The translations under genes and the position numbers were made by a program. From positions 186,001 to 250,000 of the forward strand of contig NZ_JAMTCK010000012.1 in the NCBI RefSeq assembly GCF_024171785.1: 64,000 nt of DNA, given 5' to 3'. Shown in pieces: positions 58,200 to 64,000 of the stretch. This stretch comes from Goodfellowiella coeruleoviolacea (lineage in GTDB: Bacteria; Actinomycetota; Actinomycetes; Mycobacteriales; Pseudonocardiaceae). The stretch's first letter is position 1; each line of letters starts with the position of its first letter. A model generated the notes under the pieces. That model saw only the letters and a list, made by a program, of their open reading frames with translations, did not search any database and was not told the DNA's origin.

Positions 58200-58988
58200 C
58201 TACTGCCCGGTGAACCGGGCGTCACGGCGCTCCACGAAGCTGCGCAGGCCCTCGGCCGCGTCCGCGCTGGCCACGATGCCGGGCAGCAGCCCACGCAGGT
58301 GCTCGGCGGCGGCCTGCTCGGAGCCGGCCCGCAGCGCCACCCGGGCGTTGGCCAGCGTGCCCCGCACACCCAGCGGCGCCTGCGCGGCGATCAGCCGGGC
58401 CAGCTCACGGGCCCGGTCCAGGTGCGCACCCACCGGCACGACCTCCTGGACCAGGCCGATCCGGTGCGCCTCGGCCGCGCCGAACTCCTCACCGGTGAGC
58501 AGGAACCGCATGGCGTTGCCCCACCCCAGCTGGGCGGGCGCGCGCAGGGTGGCGCCGCCGAACGGCAGGATGCCCCGGCCCACTTCGAGCTGGCGGAACC
58601 GCACGTCCTCGGCGGCCACCACGATGTCGCTGGCCAGCGCCAGCTCGATGGACAGGGTGAACGCGATGCCCTGCACGGCGAGCACCACCGGCTTGTCCAC
58701 CGGCGGCTTCCACAGCCCGAACGGGTCGTGCCGGCTGTCGCCGGACAGCGCGTCCGGCCCGCGCTCGACCACGGCGGGCAGCACGTCGGCCAGGTCGAGC
58801 CCGGCGCTGAAGTGCGGGCCGTGCCCGAACAGCACGCCGACCCGAACCTCCGGGTCGTCGGCCAGCCGGTCGTAGGCCGCGCCCACCGCGGAGATGGTCG
58901 CCAGGTCCCAGGCGTTGCGCTTGGCCGGGCGGTTGACGCCGATCAGCAGGACGTGACCGTCGCGCTCGACGGTGACGCGGTCGGACAT
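58200..58988 (-). CDS. Enoyl-CoA hydratase/isomerase (crotonase) family protein
   Basis: A 262-residue crotonase. Signatures are LLIGVNRPAKRNAWDLATIS, FSAGLDLADVL with the first oxyanion loop, and VQGIAFTLSIELALASDIVV, where the usual Gly-Gly-Gly(Cys) oxyanion loop is replaced by AFTLS. The two catalytic Glu of enoyl-CoA hydratase are not evident (the later region reads VGRGILPFGGATLRAP), so this may be an atypical crotonase. ATG 58988 follows GTGAGGAG. Monocistronic, in front of the prophage junction. Confidence 0.86.
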   Translation of the reverse strand: MSDRVTVERDGHVLLIGVNRPAKRNAWDLATISAVGAAYDRLADDPEVRVGVLFGHGPHFSAGLDLADVLPAVVERGPDALSGDSRHDPFGLWKPPVDKPVVLAVQGIAFTLSIELALASDIVVAAEDVRFRQLEVGRGILPFGGATLRAPAQLGWGNAMRFLLTGEEFGAAEAHRIGLVQEVVPVGAHLDRARELARLIAAQAPLGVRGTLANARVALRAGSEQAAAEHLRGLLPGIVASADAAEGLRSFVERRDARFTGQ

Positions 58989-59096
58989 GGCGCTCCTCAC
59001 GGGTCGGGCAGGATGCCGGTGGGTCTTGCCACCCCGATCCTGCCCGACCGGGCACGGCGTGTCCGCGCTGTCCCGCTGTGCTGTCCCCGCTGTTGA

Positions 59097-59540
59097 CTAC
59101 GCGGGGACGGTCCACTTCTGGTTGGCGGTGCCCGCGCAGGTCCAGATCTGCAGGCGGGTGCCGTTGGCCGAGTTGTTGTCGGTCACGTCCAGGCACTTGT
59201 TGGCCGCGATGTTCACGATGTCCCTGGCCGCGGGCACGGCCCAGTTCTGCGCCCCGGTGCCGTTGCAGTCGTAGAGCTGCACCTTGGCGCCGTCGTTGGT
59301 GGCGCCGCTGGTGACGTCGAGGCACTTGCCCAGGGCGCGGATGGTGCCGTCAGCGCCGATGGTCCACTGCTGGGCGGCCGAACCATTGCAGTCGTAGAGC
59401 TGCACCGGGGTGCCGTTGGCGCTGTTGCCGCCGGCCACGTCAACGCACTTGCCGGCCAGGCCGGTGATCGGGCCGGTGCGCCCGGGGTTGCCGCCGCTCG
59501 TGTCATTGGTGACGCGCACGTAGTCCCAAACGCATGGGTT
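59097..59540 (-). pseudogene. Truncated RICIN-domain protein, C-terminal fragment split by the element
   Basis: The frame reads from inside the junction as NPCVWDYVRVTNDTSGGNPG, then a Gly/Ser/Arg linker, then a full ricin-type beta-trefoil with QxW repeats (AAQQWTIG, GAQNWAVP, ANQKWTVP) and the usual CVDVAGG and CLDVTSG starts. There is no signal peptide or catalytic domain. DYVRV followed by a linker resembles the end of a GH16-type catalytic domain. The frame hits a stop at 59541-59543, the integrase's own stop. So this looks like the 3' end of a secreted lectin-tailed enzyme whose 5' part lies beyond the element. A short independent CDS from GTG 59519 is the alternative. Confidence 0.72.
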
Positions 59541-59545
59541 CTAGC
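59520..59545. other. Probable left attachment site (attL)
   Basis: The boundary between the RICIN fragment and the integrase gene is here. It includes CCCA-AACGCA-TGGG (59525-59538), an inverted-repeat core of the type tyrosine recombinases use. The partner attR should lie beyond the right edge of the window. Confidence 0.55.
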
Positions 59546-60740
59546 TGGCAGAACTTGAAGATCGTGGGACTGACGTGGGACGAGTTGCCCGCTCCTGCTG
59601 CTCAGGATCGTCCTTGACGGCCTTCAACAGAACAGCCGGGTCGCCGAGCTTCGAGAGGATGCGCAGCCGCGCGCCGGCCGTCCGGTGGATGTAGTCCTGG
59701 CTCTGATCGAGATCAGCGTGTCCCATGATCCGAGCGATTTCGAACGCGTCCACTCCGGCCTCGGCGAGCTGTGTCGCGAACATGTGTCTCAGCCCGTAGA
59801 TCGGGCCGAGGTCGGGCACGCCAGCGTCCCTCCGTGCCCGCCCCCACGCCGCACCCAACGTGCTGGTAGCCAACGGTCCCTGCCCGCGTTTCAGTCGGAA
59901 CAGCAGATCGCTGGTGCACCTGCCGCGCTGGTGAGGGATACCGCAACCTGTCCGATCCGACGGGTGCAGCCGCTCCCACTCGTCCACCAGTTCCAGCGCA
60001 CGCGACGTGAGCGGGATCAGCCGCCACTCGCGATCTTTCGGATACGCCTTGATGCGTTTCGCGACTTCGTCGTAGGTCTCGCGAACCGTCAACCAGCCTG
60101 TCTCCCGGTCGATGGAGTTGCGGTGCAGGCCGCCGAACTCCGCCGGCCGAAGACCGGTCTCAGCGATGAAGTTGGTGACGAACACGTACTCGTCGGCCAT
60201 CGCGCGCTGCACCACGTCCAATGTGGAGCGGGCGTAGATCCGGTTGCTGGGCTGCCCCTTGCGGCTGCCTGGCAACCGGATACGGACGCAAGGCGACGAC
60301 ATGAGAACGCGCTTGTCGAGTGCTGCGGCGATCGACGCAGAAAACGGGCCGTAGATGCGCCGCACGTAGCCAGCGGAGAAGCCCTGTCGGGACAGCTCGT
60401 TGACCCACGTCTGCACGTCGTCGCGCTCGATCTTCGCCAGTTCCTCATCCCCCCACCGAGGAAGGATGAACTTCTCGATCAGTGCGAGTTCGGTTTCCTC
60501 GGTGCTGGGTTCGACAACACGGCTCTCCAGCCAGATCGGGTACCACTCGCGCCACTTGGTGTGTCCGGCCAACTTCCCCCTACTGGCCGCGGCACTGCGC
60601 TTCGCGTTGACCTCAGCTTCGCGCGCGTCGTTGAGCGCGTCGCGTTTCCGGTCCCTGGCGGGAGTGTGCTGTTTCTTGCCCGAGGCGTCGTAGTAGACGC
60701 CACGGTATCTGCCTGACGGTAACTTCTCAGTCGACGCCAT
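59541..60740 (-). CDS. int: Tyrosine recombinase (phage-type integrase)
   Basis: A 399-residue integrase. The N-terminus has an arm-binding-like segment (LPSGRYRGVYYDASGKKQ), then a SAM-like core-binding domain (ELALIEKFILPRWGDEELAK), then the catalytic domain with Arg198 in AETGLRPAEFGGL, Arg318 in YGLRHMFATQL, MGHADLDQ, and the nucleophile Tyr350 in QDYIHR. The first His of the HxxR box is Tyr315, a tolerated change. It overlaps the XRE gene by 14 bp and ends at attL, the usual place for an integrase. GC is somewhat below the host's. Confidence 0.93.
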   Translation of the reverse strand: MASTEKLPSGRYRGVYYDASGKKQHTPARDRKRDALNDAREAEVNAKRSAAASRGKLAGHTKWREWYPIWLESRVVEPSTEETELALIEKFILPRWGDEELAKIERDDVQTWVNELSRQGFSAGYVRRIYGPFSASIAAALDKRVLMSSPCVRIRLPGSRKGQPSNRIYARSTLDVVQRAMADEYVFVTNFIAETGLRPAEFGGLHRNSIDRETGWLTVRETYDEVAKRIKAYPKDREWRLIPLTSRALELVDEWERLHPSDRTGCGIPHQRGRCTSDLLFRLKRGQGPLATSTLGAAWGRARRDAGVPDLGPIYGLRHMFATQLAEAGVDAFEIARIMGHADLDQSQDYIHRTAGARLRILSKLGDPAVLLKAVKDDPEQQERATRPTSVPRSSSSAS

Positions 60741-61668
60741 GCTCGTCTCCGGTCATTCTCTGAACTGCCTCCTTGTACGCCCTATGTGCTGCTTCCGCTT
60801 CAACGAGGGCTTCCCTCGCGCGCATTTCAGCACGCTCATAACTCGCCCGGGCTGACGCAACCATCGCCCGGAGATGCCCCGTCGTCCTTGAGTGGTATTT
60901 CGCCTCAACATCGAGTCGCTTATCTAAGGCTGCCTTGAGCCAGTTATAGGTTGCTTGATACTCCATCTCTCGACCCATCAACTCGGCCCACGCTTCGGCG
61001 ACCTCCTCGGGGGCGTCAGGGTCGGGCTCATCCACTGCTGCGATTCGGCTTGGATCAGGAAGCCCGATGCTCTTTTCGCGCTCGATGTGCTTGGCCTCTG
61101 CGGTTGCCATCGCTGCAACCGACAGCTTTTCTAGCTCCTCAATAGTGAGGCCGGGAAGGACGTGACGAATTAACTGATCCACTGTTACTATGCTGCGAGG
61201 GGGTAGCATAGAGGCTGGGTCAGACAAGCGCCCCCAGACAGAGAGTGTCTCCATCGGCTTAAGCATGCCATGACGTACTCCTATTACCGTCGGAAGCTGC
61301 TTTTCTTCTTCCGGTGGCGGTGCTGAAGTGTCACCAACGAGTCGATCGTATTTCTCGTTAACGAACTCGCTTACCCTATTAATTGCATCCTCTACGAAAT
61401 CATCGTAATTGGGCGCAAAGCATGCGGATGGAGTCCCGCCTTCAATTAGGCAAGTGGCGGTACCTTTGATCCAGGACAATGCGTTATCAAGGGAAAATAG
61501 CGTCTTGGAGCGGAAGGACTTGGCGAGGCCGTTTTCGATCGTGTGCATGCTCGCTACTGACGGTCCTCCATACTTCTCGGCCACGTCCTCCTGGGTGATG
61601 CCAAGGCGTTCGCGTCGCCGTCGCACCACCTCAGCAAGCAACTGCATCCCGGGTTCGTACTTAGACAT
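60727..61668 (-). CDS. XRE-family protein with C-terminal coiled coil, probable prophage repressor
   Basis: A 313-residue protein. Residues ~10-65 form a Cro/CI HTH (RRRRERLGITQEDVAEKYG then SVASMHTIENG). A middle region of mixed composition follows, and residues ~240-305 are a long charged helix (EMEYQATYNWLKAALDKRLD, ARASYERAEMRAREALVEAE) likely to be a coiled coil. The codon use is markedly less GC-biased than the rest of the window. It is divergent from the lytic-side genes across a repeat array, which fits a CI-like repressor. Confidence 0.8.
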   Translation of the reverse strand: MSKYEPGMQLLAEVVRRRRERLGITQEDVAEKYGGPSVASMHTIENGLAKSFRSKTLFSLDNALSWIKGTATCLIEGGTPSACFAPNYDDFVEDAINRVSEFVNEKYDRLVGDTSAPPPEEEKQLPTVIGVRHGMLKPMETLSVWGRLSDPASMLPPRSIVTVDQLIRHVLPGLTIEELEKLSVAAMATAEAKHIEREKSIGLPDPSRIAAVDEPDPDAPEEVAEAWAELMGREMEYQATYNWLKAALDKRLDVEAKYHSRTTGHLRAMVASARASYERAEMRAREALVEAEAAHRAYKEAVQRMTGDEHGVD

Positions 61669-61823
61669 GTGGTTGAGGGTTCCTCAAGATATGGGACAAG
61701 TCCAGACATCCTAGAACAACCAGAGGGGCACCCTTAACTTCCAGGTCTCGATCCTTGAGTTCGGATCTGGTAACGGAGGGTAGTTTTTCTCGCTGTCGGC
61801 GCCCCTCTGCTTCGTTCTGCCTG

Positions 61824-61899
61824 CTACTTCAGGCTACTTCAGACTCCTTCACGCTACTTCAGGCTACCTCAACTCGAGCCGCGTCGATCTTGATCGACG
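61824..61899. repeat. Five 10-bp phased repeats plus inverted repeat in the prophage control region
   Basis: Five consecutive 10-bp units run from 61824 to 61873 (CTACTTCAGG, CTACTTCAGA, CTCCTTCACG, CTACTTCAGG, CTACCTCAAC). CGTCGATC-TT-GATCGACG, a perfect palindrome, follows at 61882-61899. They lie in the 310-bp gap between the divergent XRE repressor and the Cro-like gene. Near 61967 TACGGT, with TTGCAC 18 bp upstream, forms a good promoter that starts transcription at or close to the ATG at 61979. The remaining gap holds no gene. Confidence 0.8.
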
Positions 61900-61978
61900 G
61901 CTACGATCCGTAACTTGCAGGCCCTATCTAGGGGTGTCTAGCTTGCACTAGCCGGATCTTGTGGCTTACGGTCAGCTC

Positions 61979-62254
61979 ATGCCAGCAACCGATCCGGTAG
62001 GACCGATGGTCCGAATCAGTCAACTCAGACGGGCGCACGGCATGACGCTCGCGGACCTGGTACGGCGCATCGCCGAGCAGGGCGTCACCGTCACCCAGTC
62101 CGGTATCTCTAACGTGGAGAACGGCCGGAAGCGGGCGAGTGACCGCCTGCTCATCGCGTGGGCGAAGGCCCTCGGCCTGAACCCGCTGGACGTGTGGCAC
62201 GGACCCGTAAGCACTCCCCAGCCGGAGGTCGACGAGCCGGAGCATGCCGCATGA
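61979..62254 (+). CDS. XRE-family (Cro-like) regulator
   Basis: A 91-residue HTH protein: VRISQLRRAHGMTLADLVRR, TVTQSGISNVENGRKRASDR and a C-terminal ALGLNPLDVWHG. It is the first plus-strand gene after the divergent promoter and overlaps the excisionase gene, as a Cro-like switch protein would. The ATG at 61979 lies 7 bp after TACGGT, so the transcript is probably leaderless; a GTG 18 bp earlier would be inside the promoter. Confidence 0.82.
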   Translation: MPATDPVGPMVRISQLRRAHGMTLADLVRRIAEQGVTVTQSGISNVENGRKRASDRLLIAWAKALGLNPLDVWHGPVSTPQPEVDEPEHAA

Positions 62255-62466
62255 CCACCGACTCACCCTGGTTCCCGCAGCCGGCTGTCAAGAACGCGGC
62301 TGAGTACGCCGGATGCCACCCGAAGACGCTGCTCGCCGCGCTCCAGTCCGGCGAGTGCAAGGGCTACCAGGCCAAGGCCCGTGGCCGGTGGCGTGTCCAC
62401 AAGGACGACGTGGACCGCTGGATTCGCGGGGAGAAGCCCGCTCGGCGCCGGCTCGGTGCCGCATGA
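62251..62466 (+). CDS. xis: Excisionase-like HTH protein
   Basis: A 71-residue protein of the excisionase/HTH_17 type: VKNAAEYAGCHPKTLLAALQ, then GYQAKARGRWRVHKDDVDRW, with the winged-helix pattern ending WIRGEKPARRRL. It would direct the integrase toward excision. ATGA overlaps tie it to the genes on both sides. Most likely function by position near int and size. Confidence 0.78.
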   Translation: MTTDSPWFPQPAVKNAAEYAGCHPKTLLAALQSGECKGYQAKARGRWRVHKDDVDRWIRGEKPARRRLGAA

Positions 62467-63227
62467 CCAGTCAGATCAGAAGTCCCAGAGAGGGAAACGG
62501 GGCCGTGCCGGCTGCCACCGGTCCGACCCCACCGAACACGCAGATTGGCGATCCCATGTTCTCTACGCAGAGTAGAGCGTTTCCGCAGATCACCTCAACC
62601 CCTGAGCCGGAAATCACCCTGCCCGCGCCTGCCCTTCCCCCGGAGGTGTGCCAGGTGCGGGAGTGGTGCGAGACCGGCCACCAGCGCGGCGCTCCCGACG
62701 ACCAGATGTGCTTCTCGCGTCTGGAGCAGGTCGAGTTGTCCATGCACGAGCCCACCCCGCTGGGGGTTCAGGTGGGTGAGACGACCGTGTTCGCCTCGGC
62801 GTGGCTGGAGGGAGCGCCGGCCGCAGTCGAGCCGGTGGTCTGCCTGGGCATCGGCGAGGACCCGGAGACGTTTCGGATGCGCCCGGCCGAGGCCCGCGCG
62901 TTGGGCTTGAAGCTGGTGGCCTTGGCGGACGATGCCGAGTGGCCGGCTGACCTGATCCCGCCGCAGGCGGCCCGCGAGTGGTTGAAGGACTTCTTCAAGC
63001 TCGGGTTGCAAGCGCACCGGGACCTGTTGGAGCGCGAGCCGGACGCGGACATTCCCGACATGGTCGACGCGTTCGAGGGGCTGGCCATGCTCGCGGGCAT
63101 GTCCCCGAAGGGCAGGGACTTAGTGGAGTTGGTGGACCCGGTGGTGGACCGCCTCGACACCAAGATGCTGGGCGCGACGCTGCGTGGCTTCCTGGCGTGG
63201 GTGGAGAAGACCGGGGGTGCCCAGTGA
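62463..63227 (+). CDS. Phage/integrative-element protein, DUF6907-like region
   Basis: A 254-residue protein. The N-terminal ~55 residues are polar and low-complexity. A Cys/His cluster follows (VCQVREWCETGHQRGAPDDQ then MCFS), a possible small metal site. Residues ~90-165 (GETTVFASAWLEG, CLGIGEDPETFRMRPAEARA) resemble DUF6907, common in actinomycete mobile elements. The C-terminal ~85 residues are helical. It is coupled to both neighbours (ATGA, GTGA). Function unknown. Confidence 0.68.
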   Translation: MTSQIRSPREGNGAVPAATGPTPPNTQIGDPMFSTQSRAFPQITSTPEPEITLPAPALPPEVCQVREWCETGHQRGAPDDQMCFSRLEQVELSMHEPTPLGVQVGETTVFASAWLEGAPAAVEPVVCLGIGEDPETFRMRPAEARALGLKLVALADDAEWPADLIPPQAAREWLKDFFKLGLQAHRDLLEREPDADIPDMVDAFEGLAMLAGMSPKGRDLVELVDPVVDRLDTKMLGATLRGFLAWVEKTGGAQ

Positions 63228-64000
63228 GCAACCTCGACCTCGACCTGTTCGAGCCGATGCCGCTCGACTTGACCGCGCCGGAGGCCCGCCGGGAGCGGGA
63301 CCGCTACGGCGACCGCACGGACGTGCTCGACAAGGTGAAGGCGCTGGAGTACCTGCCGGACGGCGTGCACGTCACGACCGAGTTGGTGGCGAACTACTTC
63401 GAGGTGCCCGCCGAGACCATCAAGTCTCTGGTCCACGACAACCGCGAAGAACTGGAGAACAACGGGTACCGGGTGATCACGGGTACCGAACTGAGTTCCT
63501 TCAAGAAACTCAGTTGCGTAGGGCTGCGGGCGCGGTCACTGGCCGTGTTCAACGAGCGTGCCGTGGTCCGCGTCGGTCTGCTGCTCCGGGACTCGCCGAT
63601 CGCTCAGGCCGTGCGCGACGCCGTGCAGGACGGCTACGACTACGCACGCCGTGAGCTGGCCCGACCGGCTCGGCGCACCGGCGGTCGACTCGACTTTCTC
63701 CGGGAGATGCTCGATCAGGTCGAGGCCGTGGAAGCCGAGCAGGAGCGTCAGCGCGAGGAGCAGAACCGGCAGGCACGCGAGCTGTTCCAGCAGGCGCAAG
63801 AGCAGCTCCGGCAGGCTCGGGAACTGGCCGAGGTGCGGGCGCGCATCGACAGCGCGGAGAACGCCAACGGCTGGTTGACGGCGCTGGCCTACGCGAAGCT
63901 GAACGGGCTGCCTACCGATCAGTGGTCCACCAATCAGCTCGGACGGCTGGCCAGCAAGCTGATGCGCACGGCTGGGCAGGAGCCGAAGAAGGTTCACCAC
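63224..64000 (+). CDS. Phage DNA-binding regulator-like protein (partial, runs off right edge)
   Basis: At least 259 residues, open to the window end. The start GTG 63224 overlaps the previous stop (GTGA). Residues ~30-85 (RTDVLDKVKALEYLPDGVHV, ELVANYFEVPAETIKSLVHD, NREELENNGYRVITGTELSS) look like a phage antirepressor-style DNA-binding domain. Residues ~100-140 contain a LLLRDSPIAQAVRDAVQDGY segment. A Glu/Gln/Arg-rich coiled coil follows (~165-215), and the end (NGWLTALAYAKLNGLPTDQW) is another small helical unit. Family not certain. Confidence 0.65.
   Translation, partial: MSNLDLDLFEPMPLDLTAPEARRERDRYGDRTDVLDKVKALEYLPDGVHVTTELVANYFEVPAETIKSLVHDNREELENNGYRVITGTELSSFKKLSCVGLRARSLAVFNERAVVRVGLLLRDSPIAQAVRDAVQDGYDYARRELARPARRTGGRLDFLREMLDQVEAVEAEQERQREEQNRQARELFQQAQEQLRQARELAEVRARIDSAENANGWLTALAYAKLNGLPTDQWSTNQLGRLASKLMRTAGQEPKKVHH

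Overview
The window is very GC-rich DNA with G/C-ending codons, many GTG starts, ATGA/GTGA gene overlaps and several genes that look leaderless. Actinobacterial families (gas vesicle GvpO, SSI-type protease inhibitor, RICIN lectin, DUF2397/DUF2398 Wadjet, CGNR regulators) point to a filamentous actinomycete, probably of the Pseudonocardiaceae (inference; no rRNA or other marker is present). I saw no tRNA, rRNA, CRISPR array or IS element.

Layout. 1-1.35 kb: one end of a gas vesicle operon (gvpO-gvpA-gvpF, minus strand). 1.5-6.7 kb: secreted hydrolases and an inhibitor (GH89 alpha-N-acetylglucosaminidase, SSI inhibitor, SGNH esterase). 7-8.6 kb: a small polymorphic-toxin island, an EndoU nuclease followed by two tandem paralogous genes that are probably immunity proteins. 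8.7-14.5 kb: a PaoABC-type molybdenum aldehyde oxidoreductase, its divergent TetR regulator and an MHS-type transporter. 14.5-21.3 kb: a MarR regulator divergent from two alpha/beta hydrolases, an FAD monooxygenase, a small membrane protein, an imine-reductase-like enzyme and a Gfo/Idh/MocA oxidoreductase. 21.3-24.1 kb: a cysteine-type leader peptide with a strongly structured RNA leader, then metY-metX. 24.2-30.9 kb: MarR gene, an unknown gene, a NarL-type two-component system with a matching promoter element in front of a hydrolase/acyltransferase operon, and a NiCoT nickel transporter behind a Nur-like box. 31-36.6 kb: a three-domain phospholipase A2/acyltransferase-like/DUF4383 membrane fusion, SURF1, an unknown gene and cobD.

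36.9-43.95 kb: a type II Wadjet-like defence operon, jetA (DUF2397), jetB (DUF2398) and jetC (SMC-like), closed by a strong terminator. No jetD nuclease gene is present in the window. 44-59 kb: accessory metabolism and regulators: a lipase-like protein, RidA with a divergent CGNR regulator, an NTF2-like protein, a TetR/SGNH pair, a DUF2975/XRE pair, a CYP152 peroxygenase, a formylglycine-generating-enzyme-like protein, a pair of DnaA boxes, an Asp/Glu racemase, a PrmC-like methyltransferase, an aromatic monooxygenase with TetR, and an enoyl-CoA hydratase.

59.1-64 kb: the left end of an integrated prophage or integrative element (integrase, XRE repressor, repeat-rich divergent control region, Cro-like regulator, excisionase, two accessory genes). 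Its junction lies directly against a truncated RICIN-domain gene, so the element appears to have split a secreted-enzyme gene.

The most striking observations are the jetD-less Wadjet operon, the cysteine leader with its long-range pairing, the PLA2/acyltransferase/DUF4383 fusion, the EndoU toxin with duplicated putative immunity, the two-component promoter pair with identical geometry, and the prophage-split lectin gene. All function calls come from reading translated sequence and remembered family motifs; no searches were run.
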